Part shown: positions 33,732 through 44,627 of the stretch, one piece after another | Position numbering within the stretch: position 1 is the first letter of the stretch | Layout: every line of letters starts with the position of its first letter | Source of the DNA: Garcia nutans | Taxonomy: Eukaryota; Streptophyta; Magnoliopsida; Malpighiales; Euphorbiaceae | Length of the DNA: 64,000 nucleotides | Assembly (NCBI GenBank): GCA_947685225.1 | Contig: CANTUV010000072.1 | Location: 3,534,001 to 3,598,000, forward strand | Direction: 5' to 3' | Notes under the pieces: model-generated | Told to the model about the DNA's origin: nothing | The model's database searches: none | The model's input: the letters and a program-made list of their open reading frames with translations, nothing else | Translations under genes and position numbers: made by a program

Positions 33732-36374
33732 TCCCTTAAAATTCTAGGTTCCAAGTGTCGACAAAACTGATTTTTTTTTATTTTTGAAAAACATTTTGTT
33801 TCACAATTCAACTCAAGCACACTCCCAATAATCCACCCTTATAACCTCAACTACAATCCTGCAAGAATAATTCACACTTCTATATTCACAGCCCAACTCA
33901 ATTTAAAACCATACAGTTATTATACATTACTAGATTTACATGCTACATCAAGTTATCTCTTTGTATTGTTCAAATAAGTACATGCCAGTTTCTAATACCA
34001 AAATACAAAATGAAGAGCACCACCTAAGTTTGTTGATGATCGACAGATCGCAGGACTCCTCTGCTCGCTACTGGCTCCTTGCTAATAACCTACGAGTTTA
34101 GAAGAACTAAACTCGCTAAGCATTGCTTAGTGGGTACTTTAACTAATTACGGAAAATAAATAATAAAAGCATAATGCACTTTTAAAAGCAATGAGTCGTA
34201 TTGAAAAATAATATCACAGTAAAAACAATCCATACATGTCATATATTCAGTTATTATCATTTTATCAGTTCGCTCCACAAGGTGATTTGGTAGACTAACG
34301 TATGGTAAGGAACTAACTGAAACAACTGTATATATATTATGTGGCTGTGGCCCTAAAAAAATTGCGGACCAAGCCTTGTGGAATCTGTGGCCGAAGCCCT
34401 CGGACTGGAGTCCTATATAACTCGGGCAATTGCCCTATATAACTCAGACCGAAGTCCTATATAGCTCGGGTCGTCACCCTATATAACTCGGACCGAAGTC
34501 CTATATAGCTCGGGTCGTCACCCTATTTAACTCAGGCCAAAGTCCTATATTAAAGCAACACTGCATATAGTATGATATATCATAACCTTACCCTACTCAG
34601 TACTATCCCAGATACCCAGTGGAGCCAAAATTTTCATGCCATTTCTTAATCGAATATGCATTATACAATTATCGACTTATGTTTTTTATATTATTTCAAC
34701 GTGAAATATCATATTTTGTCATTTTAATAACATATTATGCTCATTTATATGCATAAGGAATCAATTGGATTACTTTTGAAAAATGACCAAATGAATATTA
34801 GCAAAATGACCATATAAATAGTAAATTCTGGTTTTGGACTCAACTTGATCCTTATTTTGAAAAATTGTATAAAATAATCTACTTGACTAAAAACTCTACA
34901 ATTTTTACAGAATTTAGTTTTACATCTTAAAATCATTCCTTTAAAATTTCAGATCAAACTAGACACAAAATCTTGGTCAAGTAGTTCACCCAACCAGCAG
35001 TTCTGAATTTTGTGAATTCCATAAATTAAATTCAATCAATGTGGTTCCAAATTATTTTTTTCAAATACTAGACTCACTAAAAAATAACATATCCAAAATT
35101 CAATTGAAGATTATTTTTCTAATTTTATTAAAAATCCAGAAACATGGCTGTCTCAGTCAAGGTACCTCCTAGAGCAGGTCTAACAGAAATAATTTTTCCA
35201 TAATCATAACCATTCCGAATTCAACTCAAAATATTTTTCAGTCATTCTAGACGCATTGAGACACAAAATATCAAAATTTCACTTCAAGAAAATTTTTCTA
35301 TATTTAATTAAAAATCATACAAGTCATAGCATTTCACTAATTCTAAAACAGAAAAATTTCAAGAAAATGAATAAACAATTAGTTAAAGAACCAAACCTTG
35401 CTTTTCCTTGCTCTTCTTGTCTATTTTACTTCCTTTCCACTCTAATCTCCTTGATTTCCTATGAATTTAACATGTCACATATACAAAGGTAAGAACCCTA
35501 GGTATAGACATAGTCTTATCTTATGATTTTTCTAATGGTTGCTAGCTTATTTTCACCATTAAACACCATCATTTCTTTCATCAAATCCTTCAAATAATTA
35601 TTTCTTGAATTTTCTCCAAATCTAGCTACATGAACCCTAATTTCAATCTCTTAAATTAACCATTAATCCATGAAACTAAAACTAGAGATAGGTTTCTCTT
35701 ACCTTATAATCTTGTTTGTCACCAATATCTTCAACCAAAAGCCTTAAACTTTGGAAAAATCACCTCCTTCTTCCTTCTCTTATGGTTTGGACGAGTTCAC
35801 CATGTAAGATGGGGCTTTTATTTTCTTTCCTTAGCTTATTTTGATCCAAATGGCATCCATAAGTGGTGAAAATATGTTGGTATAGATGTTGACTTCCAAT
35901 TGGTACACCTTATAGCAAAAATGGCCACTTTTAATTGGTCCACTTGCCTTCTTCTTTTATCTATTTATTTGGCAAGCCATTAGGCTTCCTTTTATCCATA
36001 TTTTGACCCCCAAAGTTATATTTAATTACAAAATTGCCCCTCCGGTGGAAACGTCCAAAATACCCTTGTCAGAAAATCGCCCGTAACTTACAAACCGTGC
36101 GTTTTCAGAAAAATCGTGCGCCACCATTATGACCCGATTAATCCCGAGAACACATTTATGGCATCCGTTAGGGTCACTATTAAGAACTGACACAACTTTT
36201 TGGAAAATTACTCTTAGGTCCTTGGCCTTTCGATAAATTACCTTTAGGTCCCGTCTACTTCACGGGCCTCCTTTGCATACCGATTTTGTTTTTGACTATC
36301 TCGAGCCTCTATTTGACCACTTATTTATGTCCTTCTTGCCTAATACTCAACTACCTAAACTTTGGGATGTGACA
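33732..36374 (-). repeat. Solo LTR B2, right piece
   Basis: On the minus strand it starts TGTCACATCCC at 36374. It has paired stem-loops at 34093-34130 (CGAGTTTAG-n5-CTAAACTCG next to CTAAGC-n3-GCTTAG) and a tandem block at about 34370-34555 with cctatataactcgg units. No gene was seen; the AT-rich frames at 34745-35492 are not conserved. Confidence 0.8.
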
Positions 36375-38425
36375 GTGTTAGCATGTTCATTGTGTCGTTC
36401 GGGCTGGAGGGTTTATTTATAAAGCCCGACAATGGTATGATGTAATACCTTCTCGGGTAAGGCGGATTATCCGAGATTGCGGCTTTGAACAGTTCATCTT
36501 ACAATTGCCATCCAAAGAAAATCAGATAGACCGAAGCGTAGTCCAGGCACTTGCAGAGCGATGGCTGGATACAACTCACACTTTTCACTTGCCCATTGAG
36601 GAGATGACAATTGGTCCGCTCGATTTTACTGCCATAACCGGCCTTCGATATGATGGTGCTCTGGTTCCTCTGACCAATGAAATTTTAACATTTGAAGAAA
36701 TTCAGGAATTAATTGGTATGGAACTGTCATATAAAGGGCCTTTTAAGCTAAAAATTGAGCCGATTCGTAGTTATTGGATTAACTACGAAGGTCGGATTGG
36801 CAGAAACAGGACCGAACAATATGCTCGAGGATTTTTGTTATATCTGCTCGGGTCGACCATCTTAGCAGCACTGAATCATCCATTCACTTATCAGTGCTGA
36901 GTGCCCTTTCTTATCTCAGAATGGTACCATCTTCTGGCTGGGGTGAAGCTGGTCTCGCATGTCTTTATCATGGTCTTGATAAGCTTTGCTGAAACAAGAA
37001 TTCTTTTATCGGCTTGATGGCGGTTGTCGAGGTATTATTTCTTCCACCAATGTCTTTTCCCCTCTTTTCTTACATGAATGTGATCTTTATTGTTATTGTA
37101 GATATGGGCATATGAACACAACCTCGTGAGGGTACCCGGCATTTCCCGAGAGAGAATCGGGCATCCAAGATTAAATTACTGGTTGTCCGATCGTGTGGAT
37201 GTTCCTAGCTCTCATCATGTGCATACTCACCGCTATGTGTTGAGCCGCTTAACCTGGGATAAGGTAAAATAACATTAGTATGATTTAAATTTTAGGTGAA
37301 AGTTTTACTTACCTTATGTTATTTTGCAGGTGAATTTGGTCTGGTGGAGCCCAGAAGAGCGAGCAAATTGGTCTCCTTTGATGATGGCTGCACTGTCTTT
37401 CCAACATTCTCGCCGACTTATTGCTAGCCCAGTATCTAGTGGCTGGTTTCTCGAGGAGAGAGTTTATGAATGGTTTCTCAGTCAAGAGCAACGGAGGTTT
37501 CCGATGCAAATCCCGGAATATGCTTTAAATATTATGTCGATGCCGGAGGATGCATGGTGGTCAGCCCGGTATGGTTATGGTGCCGAGTCATTTCTCCATT
37601 CACCTAGTCCATTTTATGCCCGTTTTATTCAAATAAGACTCTTGAACTTTGATGTATCTTCTGTTGGTGTGTGGGAGATTTTCAATGAAAATGAGGGTAG
37701 AGATGAGGAGGAACATCACGGAGATGCAGGAGAGTCTATTCCACATCTCGGGGCCAGTTCTTCTCAGGTAAAACTTTTACCACTTTTCCATTGCAACTTC
37801 TTTTCCTTTCTTTGATTCTTTAATGATTGTTGCAGGCTATTGGCTCATTTGATCATGAGGCTGGACCTTCTTTCACTGCCCCTTTGTTTGCTCATTCTAG
37901 CCCGCCAGATATGCCATCTCATCCGCAGGGTATTGATATGAACTAACTGGTACGTTCCTTATTTCATAATAGTTTATGCTATATGTATGCATGATTATGT
38001 ATGCTCTTACCTTTTCCTTCATGGCTCAAAGCGGATGCTCGAAGAACAAAATAAGAAACTTCAAGAAGAGTTAGCTGCAAGTTGTCAGCAGGCTTCTCAT
38101 TTTGAGAGTTTATATCATCAATCCGAACAAAATTTTCATAACTTTCGATTTCAGGGGATGAGGGATCTTACGCTTCTTCATCAAGAGGCCCCCAGACTAA
38201 TGACCATGAGATCCTTTCGTCTGCTTTTGACGAGGACCATGACGGATCAGAACCTCAAGGTAATAGGGATTTTGGTGTTCCAGCTTCGGGTGATCCTGGG
38301 ATGAGTAATTTGCCGAGTTTTGGTGTTCCGCTTCGGGCGGACTCTGGATGAGTGATTTGCCCCCTCCTCCAACAGGCGACGATTTTTTCAAGTCTTTATT
38401 TGGTGACCTACCACCACCCTCTTAG

Positions 38426-38806
38426 TGATATGTAAATATTGTATCAATTGTAAAACATTGTACAATAATGAAAAATATACAATTTTCCTCTTTAATGTAA
38501 ACATTCTTTTTTTTTTTTTACATTACTGCACCACTCTTTTTTTTTGTTACAGTACACCATTAATTTACATCAACTTCTTTTGTTTAACCAAATCCAATGT
38601 GGTAAGGGAAATTCATTGCCACTTCCTTTCCCTATGCCATATGGTCTTATCCTTTCCCATCATCTTTTCCATTTCACTTTTGGAAAAGGTTTGTTTCCTC
38701 TATATAAATCACCCTGCATGCCATATTTTAATTCATAAACTAAAAATCTCTCTTTCAACATGAAGACTCCCTTTAGCAATTTTAATTTTTTCTTCATTCA
38801 TTCACC
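38426..38806 (+). promoter_or_regulatory. Spacer between P2 and the 38807 gene, with TATA box
   Basis: The first half looks like 3' untranslated DNA of P2 (aataatgaaaaatat). TATATAAA at 38701-38708 lies 106 bp before the ATG at 38807. The short open frames in this spacer overlap in three frames and look like chance. Confidence 0.5.
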
Positions 38807-40019
38807 ATGATCGAGCGTCATTTAAAGAGAATAAAAATTCTATTTAAGAATATGGATGCCATTCATTGGAAGCAAATTTCATGGTCAAAACTTGATGTTT
38901 TAAAATGTTTTCAAAATGTCAAATTGGACCACTCCTTCTTACATGTCGTGGCTTCCTTTTGGGATACGGATTCTAGGGTATTTAGAATTAATGGCTTTGA
39001 AATATGTCCCTTGATTGAAGAATTTGAGGCCATCCTTGGATATCCCAATAATCAACAAATGGCATTACCCACATTGATTTCCAAGACTCAACAGAAGATG
39101 CAGATGTTATTTCAAATTCCAAAACCCAAAGTTCTTCAGTTGATGAGAGGTGAAAAAGTTCTACTTTCTCCTTTGATTGACTTTTGTTTCTCTCATTTGG
39201 CTCCTACTAAGGCATGGGGATGCATGCTTTGTCCTTGCTTGCTCGGCCAATTATTGGTTATTTCTTCTAACGGCGATATTGATCCATGAGTATTGGATAT
39301 TATGGACCAAATGGAAGGAGGCTTATCGCCGGTACCTGTGATTTTAGCCGAGACCTTAGTTGGATTAGACCGATTTAAATCATGATCATCAAAGAGACTG
39401 ACTGGGAGTCCATTACTGCTCCAGGTAATTACCTAAACTACCCTTTTGGGTTTTCAATTTAGGTTTTTCTTTTTTTTATTGCTCTAACTTTTGCCTAGTC
39501 CACCCATGCGGATTTTCGGAACTAGCGAGCTGTCCTAATTTTTGCCTAAGCTGTCCTTACGGGTTTTCAACTTAGCAGACTTCTTCTTCTTTTTTTTAAA
39601 ACTTAATTCTTTCTTCACAGATTTGGCTTCAGGAGCATCTTTGTTTGCTTGATAATCCCTCCATGAATTTTGCCAGATACCTGCCACGTCATCATTCTGC
39701 TAGGAAGCTACTCCATCCTGCTTCTTCATATGCTGACTGGGTTAACTGGATCCACTCACGCTCTGAAGTCAATATCCATTGGTTGGTACCTTGGTGGAAG
39801 ATTTGTCATATCACCATGCAGACATATTTGATGTATGTTCCCCTTGCCGCTCTTCGTCAAGGTACATGCTATGATCCTCGCCGACTTGGGTGTCAGTATG
39901 GAGCTGAGCCTCGTGATTCTGACTTTGCTCCTAACCTAGACATGCCTTGCTTGACTGAAGCCTACTTGGATCGGATGAGGCAAAGCTGGCCTGCACGTTA
40001 CACTTATCAACTGCCATAG
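38807..40019 (+). pseudogene. Second antisense gene of Tat2, two exons, DUF7745-like
   Basis: The ATG at 38807 has an accATG context. Exon 1 runs to 39424 (ctccag/gtaatt), exon 2 from 39621 (cttcacag/att) to TAG at 40019, with phase kept. Exon 1 encodes VKLDHSFLHVVASFWD, FEICPLIEEFEAILGYP and LVGLDRF. Exon 2 encodes IWLQEHLCLLDN, SSYADWVNWIHSR and MYVPLAALRQGTCYDPRRLG. The layout resembles the uncharacterised plant family I know as DUF7745, common near Tat/Ogre elements; the name is from memory and moderately sure. TGA at 39287 and a second TGA near 39380 break exon 1, and both could be C-to-T changes. It lies opposite to pol, directly beyond the integrase end. Confidence 0.7.
39475..39590 (+). 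repeat. Direct repeat flanking exon 2 of the 38807 gene, left copy
   Basis: gctctaacttttgcctag, cggaactagcgagctg and gggttttcaacttagc recur at about 40305-40415 on the other side of exon 2. The left copy forms most of the intron. Confidence 0.65.
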
Positions 40020-40432
40020 ATTTTACATTTGTCAATTCAGAAAGTGTTTTGTTAGGATGAAAAATAACTAAAGTAATAAAAGATGCTTCTTTTCCATTTA
40101 TAATTTGTCATCACCTTTTGCAATTATGATTATTTATTTCATCCATATCTGGTCAAATACTTATAACAGTGCACATAGAACAATTTTAACATTAATTTTG
40201 TTTTATTAAATTGGGGAACAACCAAATATAAAGCCAACTTACACAAGATAACTCCTATTGCCAATTATCCCTTTCAGGTTTTCTAATTGACGATTTTCTC
40301 TCTTTTAGCCCTAATTGTTGCCTAGCCAGCCCTTTCGGGTTTTTGGAACTAGCGAACTGCTCTAACTTTTGCCTAGACCGCCCTTTTTGAGTTTTCAACC
40401 TAGCGAGCTCTTTCTTTTTTTATTTTTATTTT
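40020..40432. repeat. Spacer between 38807 gene and integrase, with right repeat copy
   Basis: This convergent 3' spacer holds no gene. The part at about 40305-40415 (gccctaattgttgcctagcc, gggtttttggaactagcgaa) repeats the intron sequence at 39475-39590. Confidence 0.6.
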
Positions 40433-41680
40433 TCATACATAAAATTTCTTCAACATGTCAACGTTTACGGGCTCACTAAATTCATTCCCGTCCATATCTG
40501 ATAACTTTACTGCACCTTTGTTCATGACTTGTTTCACTACATATGGCCCTTCCCAACTAGGTCTAAACTTCCCTCTTGGATCAGATGCATTAGGCTTACA
40601 TTGCTTTAACACTAGATCCCCAACTCTGAATTTTCTGACCTTAACCCTTCTATTGTAGGCCCGAGCTATCTTCCTTTGATACAGTTGGTGATGATACAGT
40701 GCCTTTAACCTTCTCTCTTCTAGTAGAGCTAACTGTGTGTATCTGCTTGCTACCCATTCCGTTTCAGGCAGTTATGCTTCCAGGACTACTCTTAACGACT
40801 TTATCTCAATTTCAATTGGAAATACCGCTTCCATCCCATAAACTAAAGAGAACGGTGTCATCCCAGTAGGTGTTCGAACACTTGTCCTATATCCTCATAA
40901 AGCAAAGGGAAGCATTTCTGACCAATCCCTGTAAGTCTTGGTCATTTTGGATAGAATTTGCTTAATTGTCTTGTTTGTTGCTTCCATGGCACCATTAGCC
41001 TTTGGTCTATAAGGAGAGGACCGATGATGATGGATTTAGTACTTCGAGAATAAATCCTTAACTGCTCCTTGAAACTGTACCCCATTGTCTGATACCACAC
41101 TGTGTGGGACCCCGTATCTGCAGACGAGGTTCCTTTCAATAAATCTAGCCATTTGACTTGCACCTAGTTTGTTGAAAGATACAACTTTGACCCATTTTGA
41201 AAAATAATCAACTACTACTACAATAAAACGGTGCCCGTTTGAAGCTGTCGGATGTATCTCTCCTATAATGTCGATACCCCAGGTGGAAAATGGCCAGGGT
41301 GAAGACATTGAATGCAGTTCTTCAGGAGGCACGTGATTCAAGTTACCATACATCTGACATTGTTGGCACTTCTTGACAAACTTAATACAGTCTCTCTCCA
41401 TGGTCAACCAATAGTAACCTTATCGAATAATCTTCTTAATTAGGGCCAAACCACTCATGTGCAGACCGCAACTTCCCGCATGTATTTCTGACATGATGCG
41501 CTCCACTTCCGGTTTTCTTAAACATCTTAAATGCACTCCATCAGGCCATCTTCGATATAACTCCCCATGGAAGGTAATGTATTGCAAAGACCACCGCCTT
41601 ATGGCTCTTCTCTCTTTCTTCGTTGCCCCCGGCGGGTATTCTCTTTCCTCCAAAAATCGCCTTATAGTATCATATCACGC
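40433..41680 (-). pseudogene. pol: pol of Tat2: integrase
   Basis: Minus strand. The zinc-finger part (HAGSCGLHMSG...CQQCQMYG), the core Asp in GIDIIGEIHP, the Asp in SDNGVQFQG and the Glu in GAMEATNKTIKQIL form the DDE triad. The C-terminus runs through YNRRVKVRKFRVGDLVLK and FRPSWEGPYVVKQV to TGA at 40435-40433. There is no chromodomain, as expected for the Tat lineage. Stops interrupt it after IIR (near 41420), at 41036 and further on, so it is not translatable as one piece. Confidence 0.88.
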
Positions 41681-43560
41681 ATCATGGTCTGTATCAATTT
41701 CCATGATTGTTTCATTCATAGCAAGGAGTTGATGAAATGGTCAAGATCAGAGGCTTAAGGAATAGGCTAACAGGGTTTTCCCATATCGAAGCCAATGTGG
41801 CTAGGGCATCAGCCATCTGATTTTCTTCTCTTGATAGGTGTATAAACCTACACTCCTTAAAGTTCTTTTTCATCATGGTCAAGTAATGGTGGTATGGTTT
41901 CAATTTTTCTTCTTTCAACTCCCATTCTCCATTTATTTACGATACAACTAGCAACGAATCACCATAAACTTCCACCTTATCTGCCTTCATAATCATTAGG
42001 GTTTCCAAACCAAAAATACAAGCTTCATACTCCACCATATTATTAGTTGCCCTAAATTTCAACTTTTTGGCTAAAGGGATAAGTTCCCCTTCGGGCAATT
42101 CTAGTATAACTCCCAAACCTTCTCCTTTCCTGTTTACTGCTCCATCAAAATACATTTTCCACCCTTGTACTTCCATTGCTTCTAAATGTTCATCTGGAAA
42201 CTCCAAAATTACCTCTTCACTTTCTGATAATGGTTGGTGGGCCAGGAATTCTGCCACCGCTCTTCCTTTGATTGTTTTCTTGGTTACATACTCGATCTCA
42301 AATTCTTCTAATATTATCAACCATCGACCATATTTCCCAATCAAAGAGGGTGTCTTCCTTAAGTACTTCATTGGATCTAGCCTGGAAATTGCTTGCACAC
42401 TATACGATTGAAAGTAATGCCGCAACTTCTTAAAAGACCAAACCACGGCTATATATGTCTTTTCAATGATACTATACGTAATTTCATAAGGTAGGAGCTT
42501 TCTACTCAAATAGTAAACGGCATGCTCAATCCCCGACTCATCTGCTTGGGCTAGAATGGCTCCTATCGATTCTTCTTCTACTGCTAAGTATAGTAATAGA
42601 GGTTTGCCGGGTTTAGGTGGTTTCAAAACAGGTGGATTTAACAAATACTCTTTTATTCGATCAAAGGCCTTTCGACATTCTTCATTCCATACGACCGGCT
42701 GATTCTTTCTAAGCAACTTGAAGATAGGCTCACAGATTGTTGTGATCTTTGCTATAAATCTGATAATGTATTGCAGTTTACCAATGAATCCCCGAACTTC
42801 TCTCTTTGTCTTTGGGGCTGGCATATCCCTGATTGCTTTGACATTGTCAGGATCTATCTCAATACCATTCGGACCAATTACATGTCCCAATAATTTGCCT
42901 GAAGTAACACCGAATACACACTTCTTCGGGTTTAATCTTAGCTTATATTTTAAAGCTCTATCAAAGAATACTTCTAAGTTTTGGAAGTGTTGCTCCCTTG
43001 TATCCGACTTGACCATCATATCATCAACATATACTTCAACTTCTTTGTGTATCATGTCATGAAATAGTGTGGTGGCCATCCTTTGGTAGGCTGCTCCAAC
43101 ATTCTTTAAGCTGAAAGGCATTACCCTATAACAAAATATACCCCATGTAGTAATGAAAGCAGTTTTGGCTTTATCCTCTTGGGCCATTAAAAATTGATTG
43201 TATCTGGAAAATCCATCTACAAATGAGTGTAGCATGCTAGAGGCTGCACTATCAATGAGAACATCTATATGAGGTAAAGGAAAATCATCTTAGGGGAAGC
43301 CTTGTTTAAATCTCTATAGTCCACGCAGACCCTTATCCTCCCATCTTTCTTTGGCACAGGTACTATGTTGGCTAGCTAATCTGGGTATTCTATCACTTCA
43401 AGGAACTTCACTTGTATTTGCTTAGTGACCTCTTCTTTAACCAATTCAGCCCACTCAGGTCTTAGTCACCTAAGCTTTTGTTTGACAGGCTTAATGTGAG
43501 TGTAAGTAGGAATGTGATGCTCGGCTATGTCTCGATCTATCCCCGACATATCTTCATAAG
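41681..43560 (-). pseudogene. pol: pol of Tat2: RT, RNase H and second (archaeal-type) RNase H
   Basis: Minus strand, with the main open frame 43235-41937. RT includes GFSRYNQFLMAQ, TAFITTWGIFCYRVMPF and the catalytic YVDDMMVKS. RNase H follows (LLLYLAVEEESIGAIL, FKKLRHYF). A second RNase H begins at WKMYFDGAVNRKGEGLGV, with ATNNMVEYEACIFGLE and YGDSLLVVS; a second, archaeal-type RNase H is a known mark of the Tat lineage. TAA at 41934-41936 interrupts it, and the frame continues with EENQMADALATLAS. The RT start (KKDGRIRVCVDYRDLNKAS) is upstream of 43235 in a region with stops, and a frameshift lies near 43560. Confidence 0.9.
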
Positions 43561-44627
43561 ACCAAGCAAACACTTCTTCATATTTTTTGAATATTTTTCA
43601 AATCTCTCTCTCTCATCAGGAGTAAGGTCGGATGCTATGCTAATGTTTTTAGGATTTTCAGTTGTTCCCAAATTTAATGATTGCGTGTTCACAGAATTAA
43701 TATTAAAGATGCTCATGTAACTGCTATTTGAATGTATGCAACCATTAGGAGAAACATCACACAAGTAAGCAAAATCAGACTTTATTGCATTCATTTTGGA
43801 AAAGAAAACATCATCATCCTCATACAAAGTAGACAAATTAAAATCAAAATTAAAATCATTGTTCTCAGAATCATAATGCAGGATGTCTTCAAACTCTTCT
43901 TCGACAAGGGCAGCAATCTCTTCCGGAGTCTTCTCGGCTTTCAGGGCGGCTTCATTCTTCTCTTTTGGATTGGATTCTTTGTTGGTTGACAGGGTGGGCT
44001 CTTTCTTCACTTGCTCCACTAGCTCAGCAACATTTGCAAAAATTTCAAAACCTGGGATTAACTTACCCATGAACATTATTGGCTCAGGCCTTCCTTGGAG
44101 TGGTCCCATATCTGGAGCTTTGACAAAGATCTCTTCGAGTGGTGGGAAGCTCATCTTCTCACTCTTCTTTGGCTGGACATCATTGTCTTCATCATATCCC
44201 AACCCTTTCTTGGAAGTTTGAGTTCTAAAATCTGGTAACTTTGTTAAACCGGCCTTACCCTTTCCAAGACCAGCTGTGGGAAGGTAGTTCATGTTCTTCA
44301 TCATATTCAAGACTTTGGAGTCCACTACTTCATCATCAGAAATTGCAGCCACTTGAAAACCATTGAGAGGCCTCTCAACCATTAGAGCATTAACAATCTC
44401 ATTATCTTCAGCTTCAATGACCACTATCTCATTTCCGTTGGGGAATTTGATCTTTTGATGAAGGGTGGAAGGAACTCCACCAAGAGGATGAAACCATGGT
44501 CGCCCCAAGAGCAAGGTGAAGGTAACTGGTATGTCTAAAACAACAAATTCAACAATAGATTCAATTGGCCCAACCTTGACAGCCGCTTGGAAAGTCCCTT
44601 TGGCATGCCTCTTAGTGTTGCCATAAG
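43537..44627 (-). pseudogene. pol: pol of Tat2: protease end and G-patch-like segment
   Basis: Minus strand. The frame runs from the X insertion at 44627 (YGNTKRHAKGTF...) through VEFVVLDIPVTFTLLLGRPW, the C-terminal part of a retropepsin. Next come a glycine-rich G-patch-like motif (AGLGKGKAGL...KKGLGYD) and an acidic linker leading to RT. The protease active site and all of gag are missing because element X cut the gene here. G-patch segments after the protease are known in some retroelements and thought to bind nucleic acid. Confidence 0.8.

Larger units (their letters stand above)
30749..36379 (-). mobile_element. Solo LTR B2 in intron 1 of P2, carrying solo LTR A4
   Basis: Minus-oriented B-type LTR ends are at 30754 (tgtaacacctcttcccg) and 36374 (gggatgtgaca). 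The flanks are gtatt (30749-30753) and gtgtt (36375-36379), a 5 bp target duplication with one mismatch. Removing A4 leaves about 2.77 kb. No internal region is present, so it is a solo LTR. Confidence 0.8.
30499..38425 (+). pseudogene. P2: plant mobile domain (PMD) gene, antisense within Tat2, broken
   Basis: Proposed exons: 30499-30627 (43 codons, MHASRLGTHSNAELMEF), 36382-37031 (PMD core RWLDTTHTFHLPIEEMTIG), 37102-37263 (IWAYEHNLVRVPG), 37330-37767 (LVWWSPEERANWSPLMM), 37836-37949 and 38032-38425 (coiled coil MLEEQNKKLQEELAASCQQ). Each boundary has GT/AG, and the first is in phase. Intron 1 holds solo LTRs B2 and A4. Lesions: a frameshift near 36870, TGA at 36990, TAA at 37945, a frameshift near 38190 and a TGA at 38349. 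P1 matches it exon by exon. PMD is found in host MAIN/MAIL1 silencing-related proteins and in mobile elements; here it lies opposite to pol and next to the Tat2 LTR. Confidence 0.82.

Noticed and set aside
34745..35492. Small AT-rich frames in solo LTR B2
   Set aside because: The composition is AT-rich and biased, no homologue was seen in the B1 LTR, and the frames are short.
42067..43062. Plus-strand 114-codon frames over Tat2 pol
   Set aside because: They are shadows of the minus-strand RT/RNase H gene; unlike 38807-40019 they have no splice sites, promoter or family resemblance.
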